Origin: Pascua guehoae
Taxonomy: Eukaryota; Basidiomycota; Tremellomycetes; Trichosporonales; Trichosporonaceae
Assembly (NCBI GenBank): GCA_001600415.1
Contig: BCJX01000006.1
Location: 239,983 to 303,982, forward strand
Reading direction: 5' to 3'
DNA: 64,000 nucleotides
This document shows positions 11,378 through 23,960 of this stretch, piece by piece. Below the pieces are notes generated by a model, which was not told the DNA's origin, did not search any database, and saw only the letters and a program-made list of their open reading frames with translations. How positions within the stretch are numbered: the first letter of the stretch is position 1; every line of letters begins with the position of its first letter. Position numbers and translations under genes: made by a program.

Positions 11378-14355
11378 ATGTTGCTCCCGCGCTCGTGTAT
11401 CGCGCTGCTATGCGCGGCCATTGCGCTCCTCGGGCTGTGTGATCTTGTAGCAGGTGAGTAAGACACGAGTTCGACAACGGGTCCTCGGCAAACGGACGGG
11501 CGTGGCTACGGGCGCGCACGCGCTTGCGCCTTGCTTACACCCGTCCCCGAAGCTGACATTGGCAGCACGCTCGCCTCATCCCCCACCAGTCAAGAGGGTA
11601 CACCATTCCGCCCGCTCATCGTTGCGTATCCTCCCGCGCGGGACGGCCCCGGGCCTGTCGGTCCGTTCGCGAGCAGCGCCCGCGGCGGCGTCGCTCCGTC
11701 ACAATGACACGCTACTCCTCACTGCTTCCCTCCCTTCTCTCTTCCCCTACGAGCTCAACTTCCTTCTCCACCCTACAGAGTACCTCTTCCACCCGGAAGC
11801 AAAGGTCACATACCAGGACGACCTGGCTGGGACCAGCCGCACCGAGCCACTCCGCGCCGAGGACTACCGCCTGTACACTGGCGACGTGCTTCGCCCGTCG
11901 TGGACGACTCGCGCGTGGCACGAGGAGATGGCTGGGCTGGGGCGCAACCCCAACTCGGTCATCGGCGATGCGCGCGTCATTGTCCACAATGTCGGTGACC
12001 ATGACGTTGAATGGGAAGGCGTCTTCACTGTCGACGGCGTTTCTTACAATGTCCTCACGCGCCAGCACTATGAGTTGGTCAAGTCGGATCGCGATGCCAA
12101 TGTGGCCGCTCTGGGAAGCAACATGGTTGTCTACAGCCACGATGACGAAGAGACTCCTGCGGCCACCGATCCGTACGACCTCGCACGCCGCCACCTGTTT
12201 GAACGCAACGACATGGGAGGCATGACGGGTGACTCAAACTACATTGACAGCATCAACTCGACAAAGGGCTGCCCTACCGACCAAAAGATTCTGTACATGG
12301 GAGTGGCGATTGACTGCAACTACGTTGCCAAATACGTCACCGAGGATGCTGCGCGCATCCAGGTGCTCACCGACTGGAACAACTTGGGAACACTGTTCCG
12401 CCAGACCTTCAACGTCAACCTTGGCATCATTGAGCTTATTGTCAAGGGTGGCTCCTGCCCATCGACATCGCCGGCCGCTGAACCGTGGAATGTCAACTGC
12501 TCAGACTCTATCACGCTCGACGACCGTCTGAGCATGTTTAGCCAATGGCGCGGAGACAAGGGCGAGGACGGCGTCGGTCTGTGGCACTTGATGTCTGTGA
12601 GTAGACTTGGGCGCCTGGTTTCACAATGAAACTCGCAGTCGCTGACATTGTCCCCAGGACTGCAGCACGGGTACAGAGGTCGGCGTCGCGTGGCTGGGAG
12701 TGCTTTGCAAAACAGACTCCACGCAGAATCAAGAGGGCCAGTATACCTCGGGCACTGGTGTGTCGACTGCAGCAACAAACGAGTGGGCTCTCATTGCGCA
12801 CGAGATTGGCCACGGGTTTGGAGCCATCCATGATGTGAGTGTTTTTAATCTGTGCCCGTAGAGTAAACTCGCTGACTCTCCTAGTGTGCGGATGATTGTA
12901 TCCAACCCGGATCGACGACCAAAACCATCCCGCCCAGTCCCTGCTGCCCGTATTCCACGTCGTCTTGCGATGCCGGCAGCAAGTACATTATGAACCCAAC
13001 GACGGCCAGTACTGAAAAGACGTTTTCTGGATGTACAAAGGGCAACGTCTGTGCGTATATAAACTTGCTGAGAGGCACGTTGGCTGACGCACCTAAAGGT
13101 ACATGGCTCGGTGCCAACAACCCCACATGCCTCGAGACCCCCGGAGGCCAGAAGACCATTGGCCTCAAGCAGTGTGGTAGTAAGTTTTGGCTGGTGGTTT
13201 GGACCTGTACCCAGTGGTGCTAACTAGCGCAGACGGCATTGTCGAGGACGGCGAGGAGTGCGACCCCGGAGCTGGCAGCGAGTCCAACTGCTGCGACCCA
13301 GATAGTAGGTGCTACCGTAATCACCAGGCCAGGTCATTGCTTACACTGCAGCCTGCAAGTTTAGGGAAGGCGCAAAGTGCGAGCCTGCCAACTCCAAGTG
13401 CTGCACCGCTCAATGTCAGATTGCCAAGCAGGGCACTGTGTGTCGCGCGGCCATTGACCCTACTTGTGACTTTGAGGAAGTCTGCACTGGTACCGATGCA
13501 GCGTGCCCCGACGACAAGACGGCCAAGGATGGTACAGGCTGTGGAAACGGCAATGCTTGCGCAAGCGGACACTGCACGTCGCTGAACCGTGAGTTTGTCG
13601 TTTGGACGTCCTTTTGCTGACAGACAGAGCAATGCAGGACTGTCAGCTCTGGCAACTTTACCCAGGCGTGTGGCAACCGTAATGACAAGAGCTGTGTCGT
13701 GACGTGCAAGGACCCTGACTATGCGTACGTTGTGCCTTGAGCGCCGCCAGTATTTTTTTTGGCTGACACGCCAGCAACATGTGCACAATCCTGCAAACAC
13801 CACTCATCGAGGGCTCGCCCTGTGGGTACGGTGGACGTTGCTACAACTCTACATGCAAGGCGGGCAGTTGGCAGGACACGCTGGCTGGCTGGTATACCCA
13901 AAACCTGCAGATTGCTATCCCCGTGACGATTGCGGCTGGCTTGATTGTAAGTGACTCTGTATTGCTGTGTTTACGCGCCGACGCTCACACCACAGGTCCT
14001 TGCCATTCTGTGGTCGGTGGGACGCTGCATCTGTGGATGCTGCGGCGGACGCAACAAGAGCAGGAAGATGCCCATTACGTCCGCGGCCGGCATTGCGCGT
14101 CCTCGTGCTGCCCGCCAGGACACGTACACGCCGCTCGGGACGGGGCAGCCGGGCTCGGACGAAGTGCTGCCCATGCAGCAAATGTACCGCGACCCCTACT
14201 CGCACCAGGGCCAAGGTGGTGGCGGTCAAGGCAGCAACTGGGTCGACCCGAAGGAGTACAATGGCCCCGATTATGGCAATGGCGCGTACGGCAACAACGG
14301 TGCTGCTCCCGGCGGCCCCGGCGCCCAAGACGGGTACGGACGACAGTACCGTTGA
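11378..14355 (+). CDS. Membrane-anchored ADAM-type zinc metalloprotease (M12B) with disintegrin domain
   Basis: Ten exons: 11378-11453, 11590-12596, 12658-12834, 12885-13050, 13099-13179, 13233-13304, 13352-13588, 13628-13724, 13775-13946 and 13996-14355; about 814 aa. A signal peptide (about 1-25, MLLPRSCIALLCAAIALLG) targets it to the secretory route. A propeptide is followed by the protease domain with the zinc site HEIGHGFGAIHD (His409, Glu410, His413, His419). A downstream Met within NPTT context after a CCPYSTSSCDAG stretch fits the Met-turn region. A disintegrin domain begins CGNGIVEDGEECDPG and is rich in paired Cys; a Cys-rich segment follows. One membrane span (about 681-703, IAIPVTIAAGLIVLAILW) leads to a Gly/Gln/Pro-rich cytoplasmic tail. 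Likely a surface sheddase, as proposed for other fungal ADAMs. The exon 8 acceptor (13627) was chosen because it alone keeps the Cys-rich frame. Confidence 0.93.
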
Positions 14356-16680
14356 GCCCGGCGGTAAACTAGCTCTCCAGTTACCGCCGTGTCTCCAAAT
14401 CGAGCCCCGATAAGGCCCCGATAAGAAATGACGAGTAGAGAAGAGGGGCGACGAGATTGCGCGACCCCAAACCAATGCCTATGCCTCGACCATCTCTAGG
14501 TCTCTACGTGGCCAGCACACACGAGAGCGAATTGAAGCATAGCAGACGTGTGAGCTCTGGACATTATAACTAGACAACACATGGCGATATGTAGCTGTAT
14601 GAACGGACATTGGACACGAGTGTGCACGCGAACGGCGTTGAGAAGGGGCGATGTGGAGCGCTTGGGGTTCACCATCAGGCGAGGTAGAATTTGTGTAGGG
14701 GTTCGGTTAACAAATTCCCGGAGACTTGCCGGAGACAGCTAGCTCTGAACAGCTTGGTCGGTGTTGCAGCCGTGGCATTCGGGAACCGACAGGACTGAAT
14801 TAATTTTCAATCATGATCCAAGCAGTATCTCACACTCGTCAGCCACGCCACGCCGCCAGAGTGTTTGGCGAAGAGGTACGCCAACGCTCGTCGGCAACGA
14901 GGCACACTTGAGCTCGGACACAGTCGAGGTGAGCTAGGGCGCTGCAAATAGCTGACAGAGGGGGGGGGGGGGTGTGACGCCGCGTTGTAATAGTACACGC
15001 TCAGCCGCGTTGCCAGCGACATGTCCATGAAGCGAAGCCGAGATGCTCTCTCGCCGGCATGAAGGATACCTTTTGGGTATATGGATAGAGCTTCATGGTG
15101 CTATTCCACGCGTAGGTCGGGATCGATCACCTCGGAGACGTCCACTGGGCGGGGTACGCAGAGGATGGAAGTCAAAAAGCAAGGAGAAAGGCGCGGGGAT
15201 GCAGGCATGGAGATGTCGAGCTGCCGCAGACGTGCACACGCAACAGTCAGCCAGTCTCACCCTGCGCCACTGCTCGTTTGACACCTTCTGTACGTAGCCG
15301 CAGTGTCAGTGTTTGGACGCTCGTCTGATGGAGTGATAGATCCCAATACAAGCTGGGCCGGGGTTTGTTGACGACGTTGAACTGAGCAGCTACAGAGGGT
15401 GTCAAAACGGACCGTGAGAGGCGCAGGGTGAGATTTGTCTTGCGCTCCCCAACGCCCATCTCAGCACCACCTCGAGCGACATGCCACGGCATCCCTTTGC
15501 CCCTCGGTCCTTTTCGACGCTCTGTACGCCTGTCCAAAGTCAATGACTCGCGTGGAGCCACCGCAGTACAGAGTTCTGTGTACGTTCATAACATCCATGG
15601 CGGACCAGCCGCCCGCCGTCCGACAAGGCGGCGTGGGGCTTTTTGGTGTAGTTAAGGGGGGTCTGTTTTGGGCTTGTACTTGTACTTGTGATTGTAGCTA
15701 CTACGACATTGTCTGCGTGTGCGGGGTTGGGGTAGGGGTGGGGGGTATACGAGTTGACATACTGGAAACAAGTGTACAAGTGTGCGAGTGGAGACCGCGG
15801 GGAGTATAGGCTTCGGTGGAGACCAAGATTGAAGAGCAGGGCGACGGGGAGGGCAGATTGGGGGCAGATTGGTGTAGGGCGGAAGTGTTGGGGGTGGCGT
15901 TGGTGGGGTGAGTGTGGGTGGGGGTAGAGGGGTAGGGAGTAAGGGGGTAGGGGGTGGAGTTGGGATTGACGAGTGGGATCGGGAAACGAGGACCGGAGGA
16001 CAGGAATGAGGACAGGAATGAAGACGAGGACAGGAATGAGGACGCGGACAGCAAAGGGAATCAGGCCTGTGGCGGATGGTGGTGGCGGATGGTGGCGGCC
16101 AATTGTGGCGGTAGGGCCGCGGAACCGACAGGTGGTGGTGGTGGCAGTGGCAAAGGTGGGCAACCGACACGCGCGGAACACGTCTCGCGGGCCGTGAGGA
16201 CCGTGAGGGCTTGGCAGCGGCCGAAGCGACCACCCGTGCGAGCGGCTTGGCACGCTACGGCTGCGAGCTCGAGCCGAGGACGGTGGCGTGTTGGCGGGTG
16301 CGCGCGTTCGTGTTGGACCGTGTTGGACCGCGTTGGTGCGGTCGTCTTGTGGGTCCCGAGTCGTCTTGCACTGCCGTACCGGTTGCGAGTCGAGTGTATC
16401 GGCGCATCCGTTCCAGCAGTTGTAGTCGTGCGCAGACGTGCTCTGCGACAACTGCAGCCACCGCGACCACGGCCACTGCCCCACGCATCCCCAACCGACC
16501 GAACATTGCCACATGCCATCCACAGCCACATTCCGTCGCCATGGCCATCCCCGCTTCGTCCCTCCCTCTCCCCTTCCCCCTCCCTTCCCCGTCCCCGTCC
16601 CCCGTCTCCTCGGCCCTCCCAACCCCACCTCCCAACCCCAGACCCTGGCGTCCACCCCCACCCCCCAGCCCACGACACGC
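14356..16680. other. Convergent intergenic region, repeats only
   Basis: 2.3 kb between two convergent genes. It contains a G13 run at 14960-14972, a GGACAGGAATGA tandem repeat at about 15990-16045, and long purine/pyrimidine-asymmetric stretches (pyrimidine-rich on plus at about 16540-16680). Overlapping long frames on both strands here are low-complexity and I do not accept them as genes. No RNA gene seen. Confidence 0.5.
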
Positions 16681-18798
16681 TTAACCAAACGCAGCAAACG
16701 ACGCGAGCGTGTGGTCGTTCTTCTTCTTGCGCGCGGCCGCCACACGCTCCATGTATGCAGAGTTGAGACCGACCTCGGACTGGTTGACGTGGTCGAGGTC
16801 GCCGCCGGAAAAGTCGGTCTCGCCCGACTCGGAGGGCTCTCGCGCCTCGCGAATCTTGGGCTCGATCTTGGATCCCATGAATGCCGGGTTGATCTGGTGC
16901 GTCTCGACGTACGTCTCGGTCTGGACGTGGATGGTGGCCGGGCCGAGTGCGCGGGAGCGCTTCTGGGGGCCGGCCGACATCGAGTACGTGTTGGGCTGCG
17001 GTGTTAGGAATGGGACAGGGTAGGGTAGGGATGGGTTGACTTACGCGGAAGGCGGGGTTTTGCATGTCGTCGACGGTAGACTGCATGTTGTGGCGCGTGT
17101 TGAGCACGTACACCATGCCGACGACGTAGAGCTTGCCGGTGATCATCCTGCATGTCAGCCAAAGTTGCCTGTAATGCGTGTGGCTGGCGTGTTGTTGTTT
17201 GTGGCACAAAGTTGGGTGTTCTTCACCCATGGCAATCCCTCCCCTGCCACATTGGGAACGCCAACACACACACACCTCTCTCCCCCACGCCTACTCACTC
17301 AAAGAAGACACCATAGTAGGTCGCGCCCTGGACTGCAAAGTCGATCAAGTTGGCGAGCGCAATAATAGTCGGGGGAAGCTGCGACTCGCACGCGACACGG
17401 ATCAGCCTGCGGACCATCTTGTCCGTCTGCTCCCATTCGGAACGCGAGCGCAGGAGACCCCAGAGCACGACGGCACAAATGAGCACGTCGACGATGGCGG
17501 TGCCGCAGAGCTGCAGTTGTTAGTTTCGAGTAACAGAGGATCGCAGAGAATGTCAAAGGAGGGGTTGGGGGAGAACACGCAACGACCAAGGCGTCGTCGA
17601 GGCCACTATCCCCGCCGCTCCGCGTCCGACTTACCCAGAGCCACACGAAGATCTTGTAGTACAGCTCAATCTCGTTCCAGAGCATGCCGCAGATGACGAC
17701 ACCAAAGCCACCGACGAGCGAGATGAGCCTGGATGAATGTGAGCGTTGGTACAAGGGCAAGAATGGGGGTCAAAACCACGTACATGGGAGGGGCAATGAT
17801 GGCGTAGAGCCACTTCTTCCTGCCGAGGATCTTAAATGCACGGTCTGCGTAAAAGGCCTGCACAGTGATGGTCATGAGCGAGTCGAGGACGGGGTACCAT
17901 GAAAGCCCTGGGGGTGTTAGAAGGCGCGTTCCAGTGCAAGGGTGGGTGGGAGCGCAAGTGTACACACATTTGAAGTTTGTGAATGGCTCCCACGATCCAA
18001 AGTTGAAGGTGAAGAGGTGCAGACACCATGCGACTGTGCTGTGGGGTGTTAGCCGGGACGTGCAGACGGTGGCTTGGGTGTCTGGGTGCCAGCAGAGGTC
18101 TGGAGTCTGGGTAGAGGGCGGAATGTGACGGCAAAAGTGGCACAGCGGCCAATGTGGCCAGCGCGTCCCAGTGCTTACACGAGCCACTCCTGTGTCTGCC
18201 ACCAAGCCATCCGCGTTGCTCCTACTCGGCCGCACCCGGGGTTGCCACACTTACAGGATGAAGACGACGAGACCGACAAAACTGGAAAAGATCTGACCGT
18301 CAGTCACGGCTGACACATGGTCGGAACAGAGGGCTGAGTATACATACCACGGCAAACTGGATCAGTGGCCGTTCAGACTTGCGGCACATCGTTGTCCAGT
18401 TGTACAGCTGCGACATCAAGACACCGCCGAGCAGACAGTCAATGATGAGACTGCGAGGTCAGCGTCTGTAGCACTCTGGCTCCGGAAACGGTCAGAGTGG
18501 GGGTGGTGGGTTGGTCGGTTCGGTGGCGTTTTCCAGCGGGCCACAACTCAAGCTCTAGCCGGTTGCTTGTGGCCATTCCACCCCGCCACTGTTCATTTGC
18601 CCTTTGCCGATCACCCGCGCGTATGCAAGGCATCTTGCCCGACGCCGTTGACCACCCGGCCCAGCCCCGGTAAGCAGCTGCAACTCACCCGGCAAGAATT
18701 GGCGTCAAGGCCTTTCCAGGCGTCCATCCGTGAAGCACTGTCTCGGCAGCTGCTTGCTCTTGGGGCGTATACTCGTAGTGGTGAATGTAGTATCCCAT
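16681..18798 (-). CDS. DUF6534-like multi-span membrane protein
   Basis: Nine exons on the minus strand: 18798-18689, 18450-18348, 18292-18255, 18038-17968, 17907-17784, 17728-17635, 17510-17299, 17147-17045 and 16995-16681; 389 aa. It starts MGYYIHHYEYTPQEQ and shows about seven hydrophobic segments: ALTPILAG/LIIDCLLGGVL, FSSFVGLVVFILTVAWCL, PVLDSLMTITVQAFYADRA, WLYAIIAPPM, LISLVGGFGVVICGML, TAIVDVLICAVVLWGLL and ATYYGVFFE/ITGKLYVVGMVYVLN. The order, the LxGxLxxQxYxW motif near the N-terminus and the Asn-x-Arg after the last span fit the DUF6533/DUF6534 families abundant in mushrooms and yeasts of the Basidiomycota; their function is unknown. A 105-residue hydrophilic, probably cytoplasmic tail follows, with SESGETDFSGG and a basic AARKKK stretch. 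Exon 3 begins at 18292, the only acceptor that keeps phase. Confidence 0.85.
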
Positions 18799-20790
18799 GG
18801 TGGCGAATGAGTTGGGGGCTCAGAAGGGGGAGATTCGAGTGTGGTCGAGTGTGATTGATAAACGAGCGTCGAGGTTGGAAAATCGGCTGAGAGAGGAGAG
18901 GGGGAGGGGAGGAGAGGGGCGGAGGGATGCGGGATGAGGGGGCCGAGAGGGGTGATATGAGACCTCGGTCTACGGGCCAGCGCAGTAGTGTCGAGGGTTG
19001 AACGTGGTCGTCGGAGTGGGAGAGTCCGACGTGGGTAGCAAAACGATGTTGCTAGGAGGTTTGCGAGGTCGACAACGAGACACGCAAAGCGGAGAGGTAG
19101 CGAAAGTAAACGAAACGTAGTAGTGTCGAGTTTCTTTCGGTGATTGCTGCTGCTTGTAGAGTGTGTCAGAGACACGACAATCGTTGGGGGGGGCAAGCAG
19201 ATGCAGGAGCAGACGCAGGCGCTGCGGTCACAGTAGGTTGGGGGGGGGGGGGGGGCAAAGAGTGAGCACGAGAATGAACAGGGGGACAGCAAAGCCGGGG
19301 CCCTTGACACTGGTTCTTATGTGCGAGGACAGTGCGCGATGGGCCGACCAGTCGATGAGCACAGGGTTGTCCACGCTCCTGACCCATCCTGAGACGACTG
19401 CCCATGGGAGGCGATAGGATTGTCTTGTGTCTGATGCAGAAAAAAAAAAGCGCCTGCCAGGATACCGGGCAGTATACCGGGCAGTATGGGTGTGACCGGT
19501 GTTGATGATGGCGGACGCCAGGATTCGGATGGGAACTCGGACGCTTGGGACACCAGGTCGCCAAGACCCTTACTGCCAGCTTTTTTCTGCATGCCAGACG
19601 CCAGGCGTATCTGGCGCACTGGCTCTGTGAAAGGCAAGGGATTCCTGCAAATGCCAAGACGGTCAGGATTGGCCAGTCGTGTTGCATGTGCAAGGAGAAA
19701 CAGACACAAAACAATAGGCATTCCTACATGGACCACCAGGTAATCTGGCTGGTGGCTGCAGGGTGGGTTTGAGGTTGCAGCCTGCTTGCTGCTTGGTTTG
19801 TATGCCACTTGGCGTCCCCGGTCAGCGGTCAAAGGTCTAAGGGAAGGGAAAAAAAAAGCTCAGGCGCGTCCGGGTCGAGCCGGATCTGCTGTGGCGTGTC
19901 GGTTGCGGACGGTGGCCGTTTGCTCCTCCCTTTTGGTGGCGTTTACAGGTCCCCTCCGCAGACCGCAGACCGGAGAATCGAAAGAGCTGCTGGTGGGTGC
20001 GCTGCAACACTGGCAGCCACAATACCACAGCCGTGACCACCAGCTCGCGCAAAGCCACGCCCAGAACATATCCTGCCACCCAAAGATCGAGGGATCAAAG
20101 TGGAAGGGGTGGGTCCAGCCAGAGGTCCCAGCGCTCCACACGCTGTACACCTGCCCAATGGAGCCCTGGTGTGGGCCCCATCAATGCCCGCCGCCCACGA
20201 CCCCGTGCCTCACTTTGCGCACGGTGCCCACCTTGGACTCGTGCACGCCGTTCAGTGCCCGCAGCCGCGTACCCTCCACTGTACTGTAATGCCCTCTGGT
20301 GTCCTCGGCGAGTATGATCTTGCATCTGTGGTGAGAAGGTTCTATCGCTCTCCACAGTCCGCTCGCCTGCCTGCCTGCCTCCCGCCACCAGCCACCCGCA
20401 CGAGGCGTTGTGGCGCTCGCACGCTCCGCGACCAAGCGCATGCAATGCGCGCCGCCATCGCTCAGTGGGGTGAATCGTCCACTGCGTGCAGTGTGCGGAC
20501 TCGCCGGTGCCTGTCCGAGATGGGCCGCGATGTGGCGCCCGGCACGGCGTTGGAGAGGTAAGTTTTTTTTTTTTATTCTTTCTTTGTGACCAAAGTGTCT
20601 ATTGTCAGTCACCCCGCCCGGGGGTTGGTCACACTCGCGTCAGCAATGCACGCGTGGTCTATAAAGCTCGGAGCGAGTCGCGGATCTGTCCCAGTCCTCT
20701 GGTACTGGCGCTACCCTATCCAACTGCCGTGGACGCGTTAGACACCGTGACATTTGTCAATGGGTCGTGCGGCCTGCAGCTGGGCGTCTG

Positions 20791-20836
20791 CCTCGTTTTG
20801 CCTCGTTTTGCCCAGTTTTGCCCAGTTTTGCCCATG
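20791..20836. repeat. 10-bp tandem repeat (TTTTGCCCAG type)
   Basis: Four to five copies of a 10-bp unit alternating TTTTGCCTCG and TTTTGCCCAG in non-coding DNA. Confidence 0.75.
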
Positions 20837-22904
20837 TTTGGTCAGGTTTTGTCCAGGTGGCGTTTACCAGTTTGCGTTGGGCGGCGGCATTCGGAGTGCC
20901 TGCGAACGGGCCAACTGGATCTCGGCGCTTGCTCGGCGTGTGCATGGGGTTTTATGGTTACTCACCATCACGGAGCGCCCGATGGCGTCGGCGCTCCTAG
21001 GTTGGCAGTGCAGTATCCCCATCTTGCAGCGGTGCTGGGGGCTTTGGGCGTGCTCGCTCCCGCAAGCATCGCCCAGTCTCTGCGTCTCTGTGGCTTGCAT
21101 GGCTGGGTGTGGCTTGCGATACCTGATGCGTGGCTTGGTGTTCCAGCAATTCATTGGCTGTGTGGAGTGCAAGAGGAATTCCAACTGGCCACCATTGCCG
21201 CCCATCGCACAGGGCCAGTCGTCTGCTTCTCTCTCTCTCCACCAACCCGGTAAAACTGCGCGCGGCAACTGCAAACGCCACAAGTGTGAATTGGGCAAGT
21301 GGTTCAAGTGTCATGTTGCGAAACCGAGGCGCTGTGAGACTCGCAAAGGCTTCTCATCACCAATGGCTCGTGTGGACAGCACCAGCTGGCAGGCCATCGA
21401 TGGCGTCGTACACCACCATCATCTAGCTGTTCCTCGTTCACGACACAAGAGGACGAGAGACGTCGTGAACGGGTTCCTTGGCCGGCAATAGGTTGCGGCA
21501 CGGCACAGCGCGGCAACTGGATGGAGCACCATGACTCTCAAGGCACCTGCACTTGGGGTTCCAGGTTCCAGTCAGCGGCTTTTCAGGACCCGCTATGGTA
21601 CCTTCAGCCCCGCGGTCCAATGGATTGTGCAGGCACCATCGCTGGCGCCTCAGTGTGGCGCACTCTCTCTGACCAAGCAGCTGCTGGCGGAGAGGATCGG
21701 TGCGGGCGACGCCACCAACTGAGGCCATGTGGTGCGTAAGCAGGTTGTGCAGCTCATGCAGCGTACATACATGAGCGGATACACCACCGTATTTTGAGCG
21801 GCCCGTGCCTTTGGTGGCATGTGGTATCGGCCACGCATGGTGACGACGACCACGCGGCTGGAATCTGAAAGGGTGACGTCTGGTCAGTTATGTTCTGGGG
21901 GTGGGACCATGTGGCTGCCACCTCATGTTGGACGCTACCTCCATTTTCTGTCCTCTGAGCAATGTACCAGAATTGGTTTCGATTCCCAGTGGGTCAAATG
22001 GGTCAGGTCAGCAGATAGGCGTAACATATTTTGGGTGCCTCGATGGCATCCGAGATCCTGTCGTGAAGGGAACATCTGCGCCGATCGAGCAAGCGGTGAG
22101 CCATTGCCCAGAGAAGAAAATGCGGAGATTCCATGTACATATAGTTGTTCGGAGGAAAAAAATTAGTCGGTTATGGGGCGCTGTGATTACTGAAGGATGA
22201 CAAGACCTGGCAAGTGTTCTTTTCCATATGGAGTAGGTGCAAGAGATTGGGTCCTAAGGTTTCAAGGCTGCATTCACTCGTCGGTTCTCCACTTACGCAA
22301 CATGTCACGGCACAAGATGGCCGCTGTTGCAGCTCCATTCCGCAAGCTCTTCAGCTCTTCGTCGCTCTGGGTCTGCACGTACGCCAGGGATTCAGAGGCT
22401 CCCCACCACTTTGGCACACGGGAGCATAATGTCGGTCCACCACCTGAATGGAAGGGCTTGAAGATTACGAGACGCGACGCGCAACGGGCACCGAACCCGC
22501 GCGACTACGAGTCAAGAAAACTGCGTCTGATATTTGAACAATCAGACATTCAGACTATAAGTATGCAAACCCTGTCATTACAAAAGGTTGTGTGCGTGAG
22601 TGTGCGTCTGCCTTGTTGAAATAGCGTGTCATTCAAACGTGTTCTGTTCCTGAATGAGGAACAGAGGGCCAAACCTGTGACACACAAACCCCTGGCAATC
22701 CCCGCAACACCCACACAATGGTGAGTAAATCCCTCTGCTCTCATGCCTTTTATAGTCTCGACGCCTAAACCTGACACCAGGGACTAGAGTAAGGGGTAGT
22801 TCAGGGTCCGAGAGGATGTGCAGGCTGTGGGGACGACGCGACTGGACAACAGATCGGAACAGGTTCCATTCCCCCTCTAGCTCTTGGCTGGGCCATGGGC
22901 CCTC

Positions 22905-23145
22905 GCCCCGCATTTTGGCTTGTCCTTGTCGTCGTACTCCAGTTTCTCGATTTTAAAACCACAGCCGCACACGACGCGTGAAAAAGTAGTCAGAGATGGG
23001 GCGGAAGGTCAAGGGAGAGGGACGGGCAGGCCCCGGCACGGCGCTGGTTAGCGTCAAGGTTGCGGCATTCGAAACAGGGGTTTGAGCATTGTGGGATGGG
23101 GACTGGGGGCGGCGTCCAAGGGCACAAGATGGATTTTTTCGACAT
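22905..23145 (-). pseudogene. Possible small Cys-rich gene or remnant
   Basis: On the minus strand an ATG at about 23145 opens MSKKSILCPWTPPPVPIPQC followed by SNPCFECRNLDANQ. About 110 nt further a second frame reads VVCGCGFKIEKLEYDDKDKP then KCGARAHGPAKS and a stop near 22878. CxxC-type pairs at both ends suggest a zinc-binding protein split by an intron or broken by a frameshift. I could not find a canonical acceptor that joins the two frames, so this may be a remnant or chance. Confidence 0.2.
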
Positions 23146-23960
23146 GTTAGGTGGCAACAGAGCTTAAATAAACAACCAAGTCACAGGTCAAAGGGGCCGA
23201 GACAACCTCAGGGCCAGGAGGGACATAAAAGGTAGGGGGGGGGGGAGAAAGAGGAGAGCGGCCGAGACGCTGGGTGGGTCAATCGTCCAGGCTAAGGAGC
23301 AGGGAGCAGAGAAGACAATGGGGGATCTGGAGCGCGTCGGCTGTAAGCTGTCGGAGGAGCGAGAGAGCAAGGCAGGGTGAGGCAAAGAGAGAGACCCGCC
23401 CGACCTGGTGACAGGAAGGAACAAAGGAACGCACAAGCCACATGCCGACACACCCGCTGCCCCCCGCCTGGCCGCTGGCCTCGCTCGCAGGGAGGGCATT
23501 TGCAGCCAACCGCACAGGGAGACGCGCGGCCACCCCACCCTATCCCATCATGTCGGAGCTCTGCGGGCGCGCGGCACGCGGCGTCGAATAGCCATCGGGC
23601 GGTCAATAGTCGGAGAGCTCGTCTGTCTGAGAGATGTGAGCGAGATGCACCAGACCAACAGGCAACAGGCAACAGGGCCAGTAGTAACCCACCAGACAGG
23701 CAGGCAGAGCGAGCAACAAGCGCAAGCGGCGCGCGTGACCGCCGACCGCTGCCTGCACCACCGTTGATGCCTCCGTTGCGTCTCGAATGGCATACGTTAC
23801 CGTTCTTGAAACACAACTTTGTTCTCACAAACTCGCTCATCCCGTCTCCCTCTCCCAATACTCGGGTGGCAGGTGTTGACCGCATCCCCCCGCCCCCAAC
23901 GTCTCGACCCGCTTGCCGCGCGCGCCCGTTTGGACCCAAGTTCGCCCTGTTTACGGATCG

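Larger units (their letters stand above)
18799..23960. other. 5.2-kb gene-poor divergent intergenic block
   Basis: Between divergent genes. Contents: G16 run at 19240-19255; a TTTTGCCCAG tandem repeat at about 20791-20836; A- and T-runs near 19440, 19850 and 20562; a G11 run at about 23235-23245. Apart from the weak Cys-rich candidate at 22905-23150, I see no convincing coding frame, and no tRNA or rRNA. Part of the right end must be the promoter and 5' UTR of the TBC gene. Confidence 0.45.

Noticed and set aside
15540..16745. 401-codon minus-strand frame in the 14.4-16.7 kb spacer
   Set aside because: Low-complexity Pro/Arg/His translation of a pyrimidine-rich tract, overlapped by open frames on the other strand, with no recognisable motif.
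20486..21253. 255-codon plus-strand frame in the 18.8-24 kb block
   Set aside because: Overlapped by a second long frame and by the 10-bp repeat; no family resemblance and no splice support.
23292..23939. 215-codon minus-strand frame upstream of the TBC gene
   Set aside because: Cys/Arg/Leu-rich shadow of a GC-rich region; overlapped by plus-strand frames; no family match.
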